From Afipia sp. P52-10 (GTDB lineage: Bacteria; Pseudomonadota; Alphaproteobacteria; Rhizobiales; Xanthobacteraceae), in the NCBI RefSeq assembly GCF_000516555.1, contig NZ_AZSJ01000003.1:1661583-1706785 (forward strand): 45,203 nt of DNA, written 5' to 3'. Numbering within the stretch: position 1 is the first letter of the stretch; the number at the start of each line of letters is the position of its first letter. The notes beneath the pieces were generated by a model, which was not told the origin of the DNA, did not search any database, and was given only the letters and a program-made list of their open reading frames with translations. Positions 37,977 to 45,203 of the stretch are shown here, one piece after another. Made by a program: the position numbers and the translations under genes.

Positions 37977-38605
37977 GACGCACGACTTTCGCGGGCTTGA
38001 CCGATGGCGACGTGCGGTCCGCAGCGCCATGGTGAAGACGGAGTGAGTGCGGTGACTGCAAATCGCACTCGGATCATTGGATAGCCCGCACACTTCGGCG
38101 AAGTGGACGGTGCGCAGTTACTGACCGAGTACGGAGGATTGCCTAAGGGAACCTTACCCATGGCGAAACGATACGCATTGCGCTCGTCAAACAGGCATCG
38201 GGCCTAACAACTCGTTCATGACGTTCGATCTCGGCAGGGATCGCTTAAGGTTATCGTTTCAAGTTGATCGGATTGCGTGTGACGCAAAGACGGCGACGGA
38301 CCGCGAAAGCCACGCGTAAGTCCACCGGCTCGTTGAGTCGCGGGTCCGGCGTATCCCTGCGGTTGTATGAGGCGTGCGCTCGTCGGGTGCTGCGTCGTCG
38401 TGTTCGGCTGGATCGTGAGGATGCGGCATAGTGCGAGCATCAGGCGCAGGTGGACGGGCAACGATCACGGGCAACCGCCAGCAATCGATCTTCACGCCGG
38501 CGGTCATCATCGCTGAACCACGAAATATCAGGGACGCTCAACAGCCCCGCATGATGCTGACCAGCCCCGAAGGCGGCGATCCGACAATGAGTGCTGGAGG
38601 GGATT
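37977..38605. other. ~630-base non-coding stretch upstream of the MHYT gene
   Basis: No frame here resembles a protein, and I see no RNA beyond the tRNA at its right end. Short frames that overlap tRNA-Ala are spurious. The promoter of the MHYT-GGDEF-EAL gene should lie in the left half, but no clear box was found. Confidence 0.45.
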
Positions 38606-38681
38606 TGGTGGAGCCGAGGGGAATCGAACCCCTGACCTCCTCATTGCGAACGAGGCGCTCTCCCAGCTGAGCTACGGCCCC
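38606..38681 (-). tRNA. tRNA-Ala (anticodon CGC)
   Basis: A 76-base minus-strand cloverleaf with encoded CCA. The acceptor is GGGGCCG/CGGCTCC with one G-U pair, the D-arm AGCTCAGCTGGGAGAGC, the anticodon arm CCTCG-TTCGCAA-TGAGG with anticodon CGC, and the T-arm AGGGGTTCGATTCCCCT. It reads GCG alanine codons. Confidence 0.96.
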
Positions 38682-38885
38682 TCCCGCGCCAGGCCGGACA
38701 GGCCGGACGCCGAAAGAGCGGTCATTTACGTTTGGAGGCAATATCAAGTCAAGAACGCAAAGCCCGCTTGAGGGGTCTTTTCTGCCCGTGCCGCATGTCG
38801 TCCCTTGTTCCGCCAGACCCGAACCGATATTTTGCCCGGACCGCCGTTTTTTGATTCCGCCCCGTAAAGCACCCCAAAAAAGCCC

Positions 38886-39176
38886 ATGCGCGCCATCCTC
38901 GACATCGTTCTCATCGCGCTGGACCTCTATGTCTGGCTGTTGATCGCCTCGGCCATCCTGTCCTGGCTGATCGCCTTCAATGTCGTGAACACCCGCAATC
39001 AGTTCGTGGCTAGCGTGGCGGAATTCCTCTACCGGATCACGGAGCCGGTGCTCGGGCCGATCCGTTCGTTCCTGCCCAATCTGGGCGGCCTCGATATCTC
39101 CCCGGTGATCCTGATCCTGCTCATCATGCTGATTCAGCGGGTCATCAGCTATTACATCTATCCGAACGTGTTCTGA
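38886..39176 (+). CDS. YggT family membrane protein
   Basis: A 96-residue protein with two hydrophobic segments (about 5-30 and 65-90) separated by the YggT signature VASVAEFLYRITEPVLGPIRSF, broken here into VASVAEFLYRI and TEPVLGPIRSFLPN. Members are inner-membrane proteins linked to osmotic or potassium homeostasis and, in Gram-positives, to division (YlmG). The ribosome-binding site is weak. It is followed 52 bases later by a DUF167 gene, the usual yggT-yggU pairing. Confidence 0.93.
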   Translation: MRAILDIVLIALDLYVWLLIASAILSWLIAFNVVNTRNQFVASVAEFLYRITEPVLGPIRSFLPNLGGLDISPVILILLIMLIQRVISYYIYPNVF

Positions 39177-39228
39177 GCACCGCTTCGGGGGCCGCCTGGC
39201 GGCCCGGTCGATAACTTACGAGGATGAC

Positions 39229-39570
39229 ATGGAGCCCTGGCGGTATTCCGCCCAAGGCGTGAGCATTGCGTTGCGCGTGACCCCGCGCGGCGGCAGGGAC
39301 CAGATCGACGGCGTCGAGATCCTGGCGAACGGTCGCAGCGTGGTGAAGGTGCGGGTGCGGGCCATCGCCGAGGGCGGCGAGGCGAACCGGGCGGTGATGG
39401 AGCTGTTGGCGCGGGAACTCGGCGCCCGCAAAAGCGACATCCGGCTTCTCGCCGGGGCGACCTCGCGGCTGAAGCAGGTGGCGGTGGACGGCGACCCGAA
39501 GCGGCTTGGAGAAACATTGCGGCGGCTGGTCGCCGTGACGTCAGAGACGACAGAGGATTCGAACGAATGA
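39229..39570 (+). CDS. DUF167 (YggU) family protein
   Basis: A 113-residue small alpha/beta protein. [15 protein letters not shown] near the N-terminus, [21 protein letters not shown] and [17 protein letters not shown] are the DUF167 hallmarks. The function is unknown. GAGGATGAC provides a ribosome-binding site. Its last codons overlap the folD start by four bases (ATGA), so the two are coupled. Confidence 0.93.
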   Translation: MEPWRYSAQGVSIALRVTPRGGRDQIDGVEILANGRSVVKVRVRAIAEGGEANRAVMELLARELGARKSDIRLLAGATSRLKQVAVDGDPKRLGETLRRLVAVTSETTEDSNE

Positions 39571-40451
39571 CGGCAAGGATCATCGATGGCAAGGCGGTGG
39601 CGGCAGCGCTGCGGGAGGACGTGGCGAAGGAGGTCACCCGGCTGCAGCGCGATCATGGCCTCACCCCCGGCCTCGCTGTGGTCCTGGTCGGGAGCGACCC
39701 GGCGAGCGAAGTCTATGTGCGCAGCAAGGGCAAGCAGACCCGCGCGGCCGGCATGAATTCATTCGAATACGTGCTGCCGGGTGATGCGTCCGAGGCCGAT
39801 GTTCTGGCCGTGGTGGAGAAGCTCAACCGCGATCCAGCCGTCCACGGCATCCTGGTGCAACTGCCGTTGCCGAAGGGGCTCGACCCGAACCGCATCGTGG
39901 CGGCGATCGATCCGGCGAAAGACGTGGATGGCCTGCACCCTGTCAATGCCGGGCGGCTCGCTACCGGCCTGCCGGCCCTGACGCCGTGCACGCCGCTCGG
40001 CTGCATCATCCTGACCAAGAGCGTCCATCCGTCCTTGCAGGGCATGGACGCGGTGGTGATCGGCCGCTCCAATCTCGTCGGCCGGCCGCTGGTGCAGTTG
40101 CTGCTGAACGAAAATGCGACGGTGACGATCGCCCATTCGCGTACGCGCGATCTCGCCGCGCTCTGCCGCCGGGCCGATCTCGTCTATGCGGCGGTGGGTC
40201 AGAAGGAGATGGTGCGCGGCGATTGGCTGAAGCCGGGTGCAACCGTGATCGATGTCGGCATCACCCGCATTCCGGGGCCGAACGGCAAGGACAAGCTGGT
40301 GGGCGATGTTGCGTATGACGAGGCGCTGCAGGTCGCAGGCGCGGTTACGCCGGTGCCGGGCGGCGTCGGCCAGATGACGGTCGCGTGCCTCCTGGTCAAC
40401 ACCGTGCGCGCGGCTTGCGCCATTCACGGGTTGTCGAAGCCCGCGGTGTAA
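39567..40451 (+). CDS. folD: Methylene-THF dehydrogenase / methenyl-THF cyclohydrolase
   Basis: A 294-residue bifunctional enzyme interconverting 5,10-methylene-, methenyl- and 10-formyl-THF for purine and one-carbon metabolism, using NADP. The catalytic YVRSKGKQ (Tyr and Lys), QLPLPKGLD, the DVDGLHPVN block, [12 protein letters not shown] (cofactor) and [11 protein letters not shown] are present. The last differs from the usual PGGVGPMT by Gln for Pro. It ends at a perfect hairpin shared with the convergent gene at 40474. Confidence 0.96.
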   Translation: MTARIIDGKAVAAALREDVAKEVTRLQRDHGLTPGLAVVLVGSDPASEVYVRSKGKQTRAAGMNSFEYVLPGDASEADVLAVVEKLNRDPAVHGILVQLPLPKGLDPNRIVAAIDPAKDVDGLHPVNAGRLATGLPALTPCTPLGCIILTKSVHPSLQGMDAVVIGRSNLVGRPLVQLLLNENATVTIAHSRTRDLAALCRRADLVYAAVGQKEMVRGDWLKPGATVIDVGITRIPGPNGKDKLVGDVAYDEALQVAGAVTPVPGGVGQMTVACLLVNTVRAACAIHGLSKPAV

Positions 40452-40474
40452 ACGGCTCTGCGGTGTGAGCCGTT
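40451..40474. terminator. Perfect 8-bp hairpin overlapping two convergent stop codons
   Basis: AACGGCTC (40451-40458) and GAGCCGTT (40467-40474) pair around an eight-base loop. The left arm touches the folD stop, and the right arm the stop of the minus-strand gene. It probably serves as a shared 3' end; there is no U tract. Confidence 0.5.
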
Positions 40475-40773
40475 CAGACCCGGCAGATGATCCGTACCAT
40501 CGCCGGGTCGTCCGGATTGTAACCCGGACGCGGAGCCTGTGAGGGCTGGTCGGTGATCTCCGGCTCAGTGGCTTCCGCCAGGTGGATCAGCTTCCACCCG
40601 ACCGGCTGACCGCTGACGCTGCCACCCGCGACCTGCCAGGCGCGCATGATCTCGACCTGCTCGCGGGTGATGCCGACCGTATGGACCTCGACCAGACGGC
40701 GATGCCCGCGGTAACGAAGCGCCAGCACCAATCGTTTATGCAACGCGTGGCAAGCGGTGGAGGCCTGTATCAT
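40474..40773 (-). CDS. Conserved-looking small hypothetical protein
   Basis: A 99-residue soluble protein without membrane segments. It has the sequence style of small proteins I have seen in Bradyrhizobium-group genomes: LRYRGHRRLVEVHTVGI, ...REQVEIMRAWQVAGGS, GWKLIHLAEA, RPGYNPDDPAM. The beta-rich 'YRGHRRLVEVHTVG...GWKLIHL' pattern recalls WYL-type domains, which bind ligands or nucleic acid, but this is only a resemblance. GGAGACCCG precedes the ATG closely. Function unknown. Confidence 0.7.
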   Translation of the reverse strand: MIQASTACHALHKRLVLALRYRGHRRLVEVHTVGITREQVEIMRAWQVAGGSVSGQPVGWKLIHLAEATEPEITDQPSQAPRPGYNPDDPAMVRIICRV

Positions 40774-40835
40774 CGGGTCTCCGCGCGCGGCTCCCTTATG
40801 GCGTCGCCGTGACGTCGGCGCTCATGCCGAAGCGA

Positions 40836-41150
40836 TCAATCGTCGTCATCGTCATCCAGATCGACATTGACGTCCGGCCTGTAAACGCTGACCCCGGCTG
40901 GACGATAGGGATCGTAGCGGCGCTCGACATAGCGCGGCGTCGGCGCATCATAGCCATCCTGTTCGATGACGGCACGTGCGGGCAAGCGCTCCTGCCAGCA
41001 GCGGCCATAGCCGTCGCAGACCGTGCGCATGCGTTCAACGACCGGCGGGCCGTTGGGATAGCTATCGTAGGTGGCGAATGTATCGGCTGCGCGAGCGTCG
41101 CTCGTAAACAACGCGGCGGCACTGAGGGCCGCGGCAACAGCAAGCTTCAT
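40836..41150 (-). CDS. Small secreted protein with acidic tail
   Basis: A 104-residue protein with a clear signal peptide (KLAVAAALSAAALFTSDARA, cleavage near ARAADT), a central Tyr/Pro/Arg-rich part with two Cys (VCDGYGRCW), and a C-terminus DVNVDL followed by seven Asp. I do not recognise a family. The Asp run could bind cations. The start is the ATG preceded by GGAGGCCACC; a 20-codon extension upstream is not signal-like. Confidence 0.7.
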   Translation of the reverse strand: MKLAVAAALSAAALFTSDARAADTFATYDSYPNGPPVVERMRTVCDGYGRCWQERLPARAVIEQDGYDAPTPRYVERRYDPYRPAGVSVYRPDVNVDLDDDDDD

Positions 41151-41291
41151 GGTGGCCTCCTTCTGATTGTTTTCACGCGTGAAGGTGCCAGAAGGCTGAT
41201 GGGAAAACATGGCGAAGCGCCGATCATGCCGCGGCCTTATTATGGAAAGAAGCCGTCAACTGAGGCCGCCTGCGACCGGCGCCTCAATCCA

Positions 41292-41702
41292 CTAAGCCCG
41301 CGGCGGCAGCCGCTCGAAGGCCGGCACGCCTTGTGGGATCTGGTGGAAACTCTGCTTGTCGACGGTGAAGATCGCCATCTGCGGTTCGCCGAACTGCGCC
41401 GGGTCGTCGAGCGTGCCGATCTTGATGATCACCGGCGGCAATCCGGGGCGGCGGGTGAGCAGGTGGGTGCCGCAGTTGGGACAGAATTCGCGCGTGACCG
41501 GGTTGTCCAGATCGCTGCGCGAAAACTGCTTTGGTTCGCCCTTGGTGTAGCGGAAGCCGCTGGAAGGCATCAGCATGAACATGTTCGGCGAACCGCCGGT
41601 GATGTACTGGCATTCACGGCAATGGCATTGCGCCTTCATCGCCGGATCGCCTTCCGCCACGTAACGCACGTTGCCGCAGTAACAACCGCCTTCGAGTTTC
41701 AT
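41292..41702 (-). CDS. GFA family zinc protein (glutathione-dependent formaldehyde-activating-like)
   Basis: A 136-residue protein of the GFA / CENP-V family. The zinc cysteines are present: GGCYCGN, CHCRECQ and CPNCGTH. The original member accelerates addition of formaldehyde to glutathione; most family members have no proven reaction, so that function should not be assumed. A GGAGGACACCC-like leader precedes the ATG. It follows the M20 peptidase gene by 21 bases on the same strand, so they may be cotranscribed. Confidence 0.92.
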   Translation of the reverse strand: MKLEGGCYCGNVRYVAEGDPAMKAQCHCRECQYITGGSPNMFMLMPSSGFRYTKGEPKQFSRSDLDNPVTREFCPNCGTHLLTRRPGLPPVIIKIGTLDDPAQFGEPQMAIFTVDKQSFHQIPQGVPAFERLPPRA

Positions 41703-41723
41703 GGGTGTCCTCCTGTTATGATC

Positions 41724-43202
41724 TCAACCCGCAATGGTCTGCATCAGCCTTCGGTAGAAGCGGATCATGTCGGCGTAATTCTCGACGCTGAGCCGTTCGT
41801 TGGTGCCGTGAAAGCGTGACAGGTCCTCCGGCTTCGCCCGCACCGGGGCAAAGCGGAAAACATTGTCGGAAACCCCTGCATAATGCCGCGCGTCGGTGCC
41901 GCCGACCATCAGGCCTGGCGAGACGACGACATCGGGAAACACCTCGCGGATGGTCTGGTTGAGCGCGCGGTAAACAGCGGTGCTGGTGGGCGAGACCGGC
42001 GGCGGGTCGGTGTTCGCCGCGCCCGGCGTGATGCCGATGCGGTCGTTAGCGATCACGCTGCGCACGTGGGCGATCACGCTGTCCTGGGTGTCGCCGGGCA
42101 GCAGACGGAAATTCACTGTCGCCTCGGCGCGGCCTGGCAGTACGTTGTCCTGGTTGCCGGCGTTGAAGATCGTCAGCGCCGTCGTGGTGCGGATCGCCGC
42201 TTCAGTGGCGGCGGATTTCTCGAGCTCCCGCCGCAACAATGGCTTCAGCAGCCACAGGTTCGACAGCACGACGCGGTTGAGACCGTCCATTTCCGGCGCC
42301 AGCGTGTTGAACATCTCCTCCGAGATGCCGCGGATGTCGGCGGGCATGCGGTGATCCTCCAGCCGCGCCAGCGCCGCGCTCAGCATGCCGATCGCGGTCT
42401 CGCGCGGCGGCAGCGAGGAGTGGCCGGGCGTTGCCGTCGATGACAGCACCAGCGTCGCAAAGCCTTTCTCGCCGATGCCGATCAGCGCGGCAGGTTTGCT
42501 CAGGCCTTTCAGGATGCCGTCGGTGATGATCAGCCCCTCGTCGAGGACGAAGTCGAGCCGCACGCCGCGGGCGGCGAGCAAGGCGGCGATCGCCTTGGCG
42601 CCGCGCTGGCCGCCGACCTCTTCGTCATGGCCGAAGGCGTAGTAGATCGTCCGCTTCGGCTTGAAGCCCTCCTTGGCGAGCATGTCTGCGGCTTCGAGAA
42701 TCGCGAACAGGCTGCCCTTGTCGTCCCAGGCGCCGCGACCCCAGATATAGCCGTCCTTCACCACGCCGTCGAACGGCGGCACTTGCCAGTCGTTCTCGGT
42801 GCCGGGCGCGATCGGCACAACGTCCTGATGCGCCAGCAGTGCGATCGGCGCGGCATTCCTGTCGGCCCCCTCAAGGGTGTAGAGCAGGGCGTGACTGCCG
42901 ATCACCTCGCGCTTCGCGGCCGCGTGAAAAGCCGGGAAGCTCTCCGCGATGTGCGCATGCAGCTTGGCGAATTCGTCAGCGTTTTGCGCGGGATTGAGAA
43001 AGTTGGAAATGGTGCGGAAGCGGATCGCCGCGGCGAGCCGCTCGGCTGCGCCGGCTTCGACGGCTGCGCGTTGCAGCGGCCGCACGTCGAGCTGCAGCGA
43101 CCGGTGGGTGAACGTATTGAGCAGCAGAACGCCGGCAAGAATGACGGCGAGGCCCGCCAGCGCGGCGAGGCCAGTGAGAACAGCTTTGAACGGGCGGCTC
43201 AT
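41724..43202 (-). CDS. M20 family peptidase (PM20D1-like), membrane-anchored
   Basis: A 492-residue zinc peptidase with an N-terminal membrane anchor (about 7-30). The metal ligands are recognisable: HQDVV, GRGAWDDKGS, HDEEVGG and the late His in FHGTNERLS. A lid domain with a GHSSLPP His (about 250-375) lies inside. Length, the anchor and these blocks match the PM20D1 / carboxypeptidase S branch, which cleaves or forms N-acyl amino acids or removes C-terminal residues. The substrate is inferred only broadly. Downstream of ppa on the same strand with 53 bases between. Confidence 0.92.
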   Translation of the reverse strand: MSRPFKAVLTGLAALAGLAVILAGVLLLNTFTHRSLQLDVRPLQRAAVEAGAAERLAAAIRFRTISNFLNPAQNADEFAKLHAHIAESFPAFHAAAKREVIGSHALLYTLEGADRNAAPIALLAHQDVVPIAPGTENDWQVPPFDGVVKDGYIWGRGAWDDKGSLFAILEAADMLAKEGFKPKRTIYYAFGHDEEVGGQRGAKAIAALLAARGVRLDFVLDEGLIITDGILKGLSKPAALIGIGEKGFATLVLSSTATPGHSSLPPRETAIGMLSAALARLEDHRMPADIRGISEEMFNTLAPEMDGLNRVVLSNLWLLKPLLRRELEKSAATEAAIRTTTALTIFNAGNQDNVLPGRAEATVNFRLLPGDTQDSVIAHVRSVIANDRIGITPGAANTDPPPVSPTSTAVYRALNQTIREVFPDVVVSPGLMVGGTDARHYAGVSDNVFRFAPVRAKPEDLSRFHGTNERLSVENYADMIRFYRRLMQTIAG

Positions 43203-43255
43203 CGACAGCTCCTACCATTGATGAGCTTCGCCGTCTCTCAGCACAATCGCAAGCG

Positions 43256-43786
43256 CTACTTCGTCTTCGCGCGTTCGATGCCTTCCTGGATCAGCTTGTG
43301 CGCCTCGTCGACACCGCCCCAGCGCAGCACCTTGACCCATTTGTTCGGTTCGAGATCCTTATAGTGCTCGAAGAAGTGCTGGATCTGCTGCAGGGTGATT
43401 TCCGGCAGGTCGGTGTAGCTCTTTACGTTCGCGTAGCGGCGGGTCAGCTTCATCGACGGCACGGCGATGATCTTCTCGTCACCGCCGGCTTCGTCTTCCA
43501 TGAACAGCACGCCGACGGGACGCACGCTCATCACAGCGCCCGGCACGATCGCGCGGGTGTTGGCCACCAGCACGTCGCAGGGATCGCCATCGTCGGACAG
43601 GGTATGCGGGATGAAACCGTAATTCCCGGGGTAGCGCATCGCCGTGTAAAGGAAGCGGTCCACCACCAGCGTCCCTGCCGCCTTGTCCATTTCGTACTTG
43701 ATCGGCTCGCCGCCGACGGGGACTTCGATAATCACGTTGACCTCGTGCGGCGGGTTGGCCCCAGTCGAGATCGCATCGATACGCAT
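43256..43786 (-). CDS. ppa: Inorganic pyrophosphatase
   Basis: A 176-residue soluble family I pyrophosphatase. It hydrolyses PPi to two phosphates and drives biosynthetic reactions. The signature [10 protein letters not shown], the early [30 protein letters not shown] and [14 protein letters not shown] are all intact. The ATG gives [16 protein letters not shown]. About 270 bases separate it from the GNAT gene upstream; that gap contains the short repeats listed separately. Confidence 0.97.
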   Translation of the reverse strand: MRIDAISTGANPPHEVNVIIEVPVGGEPIKYEMDKAAGTLVVDRFLYTAMRYPGNYGFIPHTLSDDGDPCDVLVANTRAIVPGAVMSVRPVGVLFMEDEAGGDEKIIAVPSMKLTRRYANVKSYTDLPEITLQQIQHFFEHYKDLEPNKWVKVLRWGGVDEAHKLIQEGIERAKTK

Positions 43787-43982
43787 GAAAAGCTCCGCAA
43801 AGATTCAGGGATGCCGGCCGGCGGTTGCACCGCAGCGTAACGGCGAGCATTGCCTATACGGCTCTCGGTCACGAGGGAAGACGATAAGACGCGTGGTGCG
43901 TGATCTTCGTCAAAAACAATGCAAACGCCTGCGGAGAGGCGACTGACCCCGATCCCGCGTTTATCGCTGGTTTGGGGCGTTC

Positions 43983-44068
43983 ATGCGTCCGCTATGCATG
44001 CATCCAGGACATGGATCCAGGAAGAAGTCCCCCGGCCGCCAATGCGTCCAGCAAATCAATGCGTCCAG
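43983..44068. repeat. Five ATGCGTCCAG-like short repeats at the GNAT 3' end
   Basis: Copies at 43983 (ATGCGTCCG), 43998 (ATGCATCCAG), 44011 (ATGGATCCAG), 44042 (ATGCGTCCAG) and 44059 (ATGCGTCCAG). The last is the complement of the final codons of the GNAT gene (CTGGACGCAT), so the others look like serial duplications of the gene end into its 3' untranslated region. Confidence 0.6.
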
Positions 44069-44565
44069 GAGAACGCAACTTTGTCGAGGGTCTTGGTTCC
44101 AAACCGCTCCGAGGAGCGCGCCACCATGCGGCCGCCCAGGTTCCGGTAGAAATCTACCGCCGGATCGTTATCAGAAAGCGCCCAGATCACCATACTTTTC
44201 AGCCCGCTTTGGGCCAGGTCGCGCCGGGCGGCGGTGAACAGGCGGCGGCCGAAGCCGAGGCCCTGGAACTCGGGCTTCAGGTAAAGCTCGTAGATCTCGC
44301 CATCGAAGTGGAGGCTGCGGGCGCGATTGCGACCATAGTTGGCATAGCCCGCGATCTGCTCGCCGAAAACCAGAACGCTGACCCGACTGCCTTTACGGAT
44401 TGCGCTGTCCCACCACTGCGGACCGCGACGGTTGATGAGCTTGTCCAGTTCAGCACCGGGGATGATGCCCTGATAGGCGGCGCGCCACGCCTGATCGTGG
44501 GTGGACGCAACCGCTGCTGCGTCGGATGGCTTGGCGTGCCGAACTTCGATCAGGATCGTGCTCAT
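44056..44565 (-). CDS. GNAT family N-acetyltransferase
   Basis: A 169-residue acetyl-CoA-dependent acetyltransferase. VRHAKPSDAAAVASTHDQAWRAAY at the N-terminus (here broken at ASTH) and the acetyl-CoA pyrophosphate loop QGLGFGRRLF, preceded by YELYLKPEF, define the fold; VDFYRNLGG is motif B. The substrate is unknown. I start at the ATG giving MSTILIEVRHA. A second ATG at 44586 would add seven residues; an open extension to 44700 is not family-like. The 3' end is duplicated in short form. Confidence 0.9.
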   Translation of the reverse strand: MSTILIEVRHAKPSDAAAVASTHDQAWRAAYQGIIPGAELDKLINRRGPQWWDSAIRKGSRVSVLVFGEQIAGYANYGRNRARSLHFDGEIYELYLKPEFQGLGFGRRLFTAARRDLAQSGLKSMVIWALSDNDPAVDFYRNLGGRMVARSSERFGTKTLDKVAFSWTH

Positions 44566-44927
44566 GAACCGATCAAAGCAAGACATCCGCGCCGCTTCAA
44601 GAGCTTTGCTTAATAATCGGTTAAGATGTGGATTTTCTGCATCACTGGCGCGCGAAAGTGCGGTGACTTGTCTCGAAACAGGACGGATGGATCGACGCAT
44701 GTGACCCGGCTATTCGGTTTCTGCACGATTATGCATTGTCGTTCAGTCGGAACGGTGGAGCGTCTGATCGTCCGCACCATTCCCTGCCGTCTGCGCCACG
44801 GCTGATTCGCGGCCGCTTGCCATTTGCTCGCTTCGTTATGCTGCATGCCGGCATTGCGGTGTCACGGCATTGAACCGCTGCGGTATTCCCGGCCATGCTC
44901 GCCGGCAACAAGAAGGGGAGGACCACC
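44566..44927. other. 362-base divergent region between GNAT and alcohol dehydrogenase genes
   Basis: No protein-like frame or RNA gene seen. The AT-richer part near 44610-44630 (TTAATAATCGGTTAAGATG) may hold the GNAT promoter. A strong GGGGAGGACCACC just before 44928 is the ribosome-binding site of the dehydrogenase. Confidence 0.4.
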
Positions 44928-45203
44928 ATGAAAATGACCGCCGCGATCCTGTTCGAGCAGGGGCTGCCACATCCATTCACCGTGTCGAAGCCACTGCGGA
45001 TCGAGCGGGTCGAGCTGAACGGCCCTGGTCCCGGCGAGGTGATGATCGAGGTCGCTGCGGCGGGCCTCTGCCATTCCGACCTGTCGACCATCGAAGGCGT
45101 TCGTCCGCGCAAGCTGCCGACGGTCGTTGGTCACGAAGGCGCGGGCGTCGTGGTCGAAGTCGGTCCCGGCGTGCGTGACGTGAAGGTCGGCGATCATGTC
45201 GTC
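44928..45203 (+). CDS. Zinc-dependent alcohol dehydrogenase, N-terminal part (cut by window edge)
   Basis: The first 92 codons of a medium-chain dehydrogenase. AAAGLCHSDLS carries the catalytic-zinc Cys, and VVGHEGAGVVVEVGPGV carries the His-Glu pair. VKVGDHVV is the standard end of this block. The N-terminus (MKMTAAILFEQGLPHPF) resembles the class III / aryl-alcohol group of NAD-dependent enzymes, but formaldehyde dehydrogenase cannot be separated from other members without the rest. ATG 44928 has an excellent ribosome-binding site. Confidence 0.9.
   Translation, partial: MKMTAAILFEQGLPHPFTVSKPLRIERVELNGPGPGEVMIEVAAAGLCHSDLSTIEGVRPRKLPTVVGHEGAGVVVEVGPGVRDVKVGDHVV

Noticed and set aside
38431-38670. 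Short plus-strand frame overlapping tRNA-Ala
   Set aside because: It runs into the tRNA on the other strand and has no protein-like features.

Overview
The window looks like core chromosome from an alphaproteobacterium of the Bradyrhizobium / Rhodopseudomonas / Afipia group (Nitrobacteraceae). The basis is the high G+C coding sequence, the divergent tsaD-gpsA | hemC-hemD-mic60-hemY arrangement typical of Rhizobiales, an SdhAF4-type (DUF1674) protein, a FixK/FNR-type box and a 12-bp palindrome of a kind common in these genomes. This is recognition by reading; no database search was run.

Layout. 1-9.5 kb: a truncated gamma-glutamyltransferase, a UMF1-type MFS transporter, purH, a heparinase II/III-like protein, rsmB, a DUF1674 succinate dehydrogenase assembly factor, a membrane-anchored thermonuclease and an L,D-transpeptidase. 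9.5-16 kb, minus strand: acs, a DUF1761 membrane protein, a probable METTL20-type lysine methyltransferase, an EVE protein, gpsA and tsaD. 15.7-20.4 kb, plus strand: hemC-hemD-mic60-hemY, followed by tRNA-Thr(CGT). 20.6-22.3 kb: a lower-GC accessory patch beside the tRNA, with one unrecognised membrane protein and two gene remnants facing each other. 22.4-23.6 kb: a short, E. coli-type serA.

24.2-32 kb is the most distinctive part. A complete tripartite TRAP transporter (DctP, DctQ and an unusually long DctM) is followed in the same direction by a cobalt-type nitrile hydratase (alpha with a His-rich N-terminus, beta, accessory protein), then a luciferase-like flavin monooxygenase and an alpha/beta hydrolase. 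The order suggests one catabolic unit: take up a (probably carboxylated) nitrile-bearing compound, hydrate the nitrile to an amide, and process the product by oxidation or hydrolysis. No dedicated amidase is visible in the window. Next comes an animal-like glycine amidinotransferase homologue whose upstream region carries three direct repeats.

33.4-45.2 kb: a DUF2147 envelope protein, a TerB-like protein, an SDR, an MHYT-GGDEF-EAL cyclic-di-GMP protein without a standard I-site, tRNA-Ala(CGC), yggT-DUF167-folD, two small hypotheticals, a GFA protein, an M20 peptidase, inorganic pyrophosphatase, a GNAT acetyltransferase with short repeats at its 3' end, and the start of a zinc alcohol dehydrogenase cut by the window edge. 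No CRISPR array, insertion sequence or rRNA was seen.
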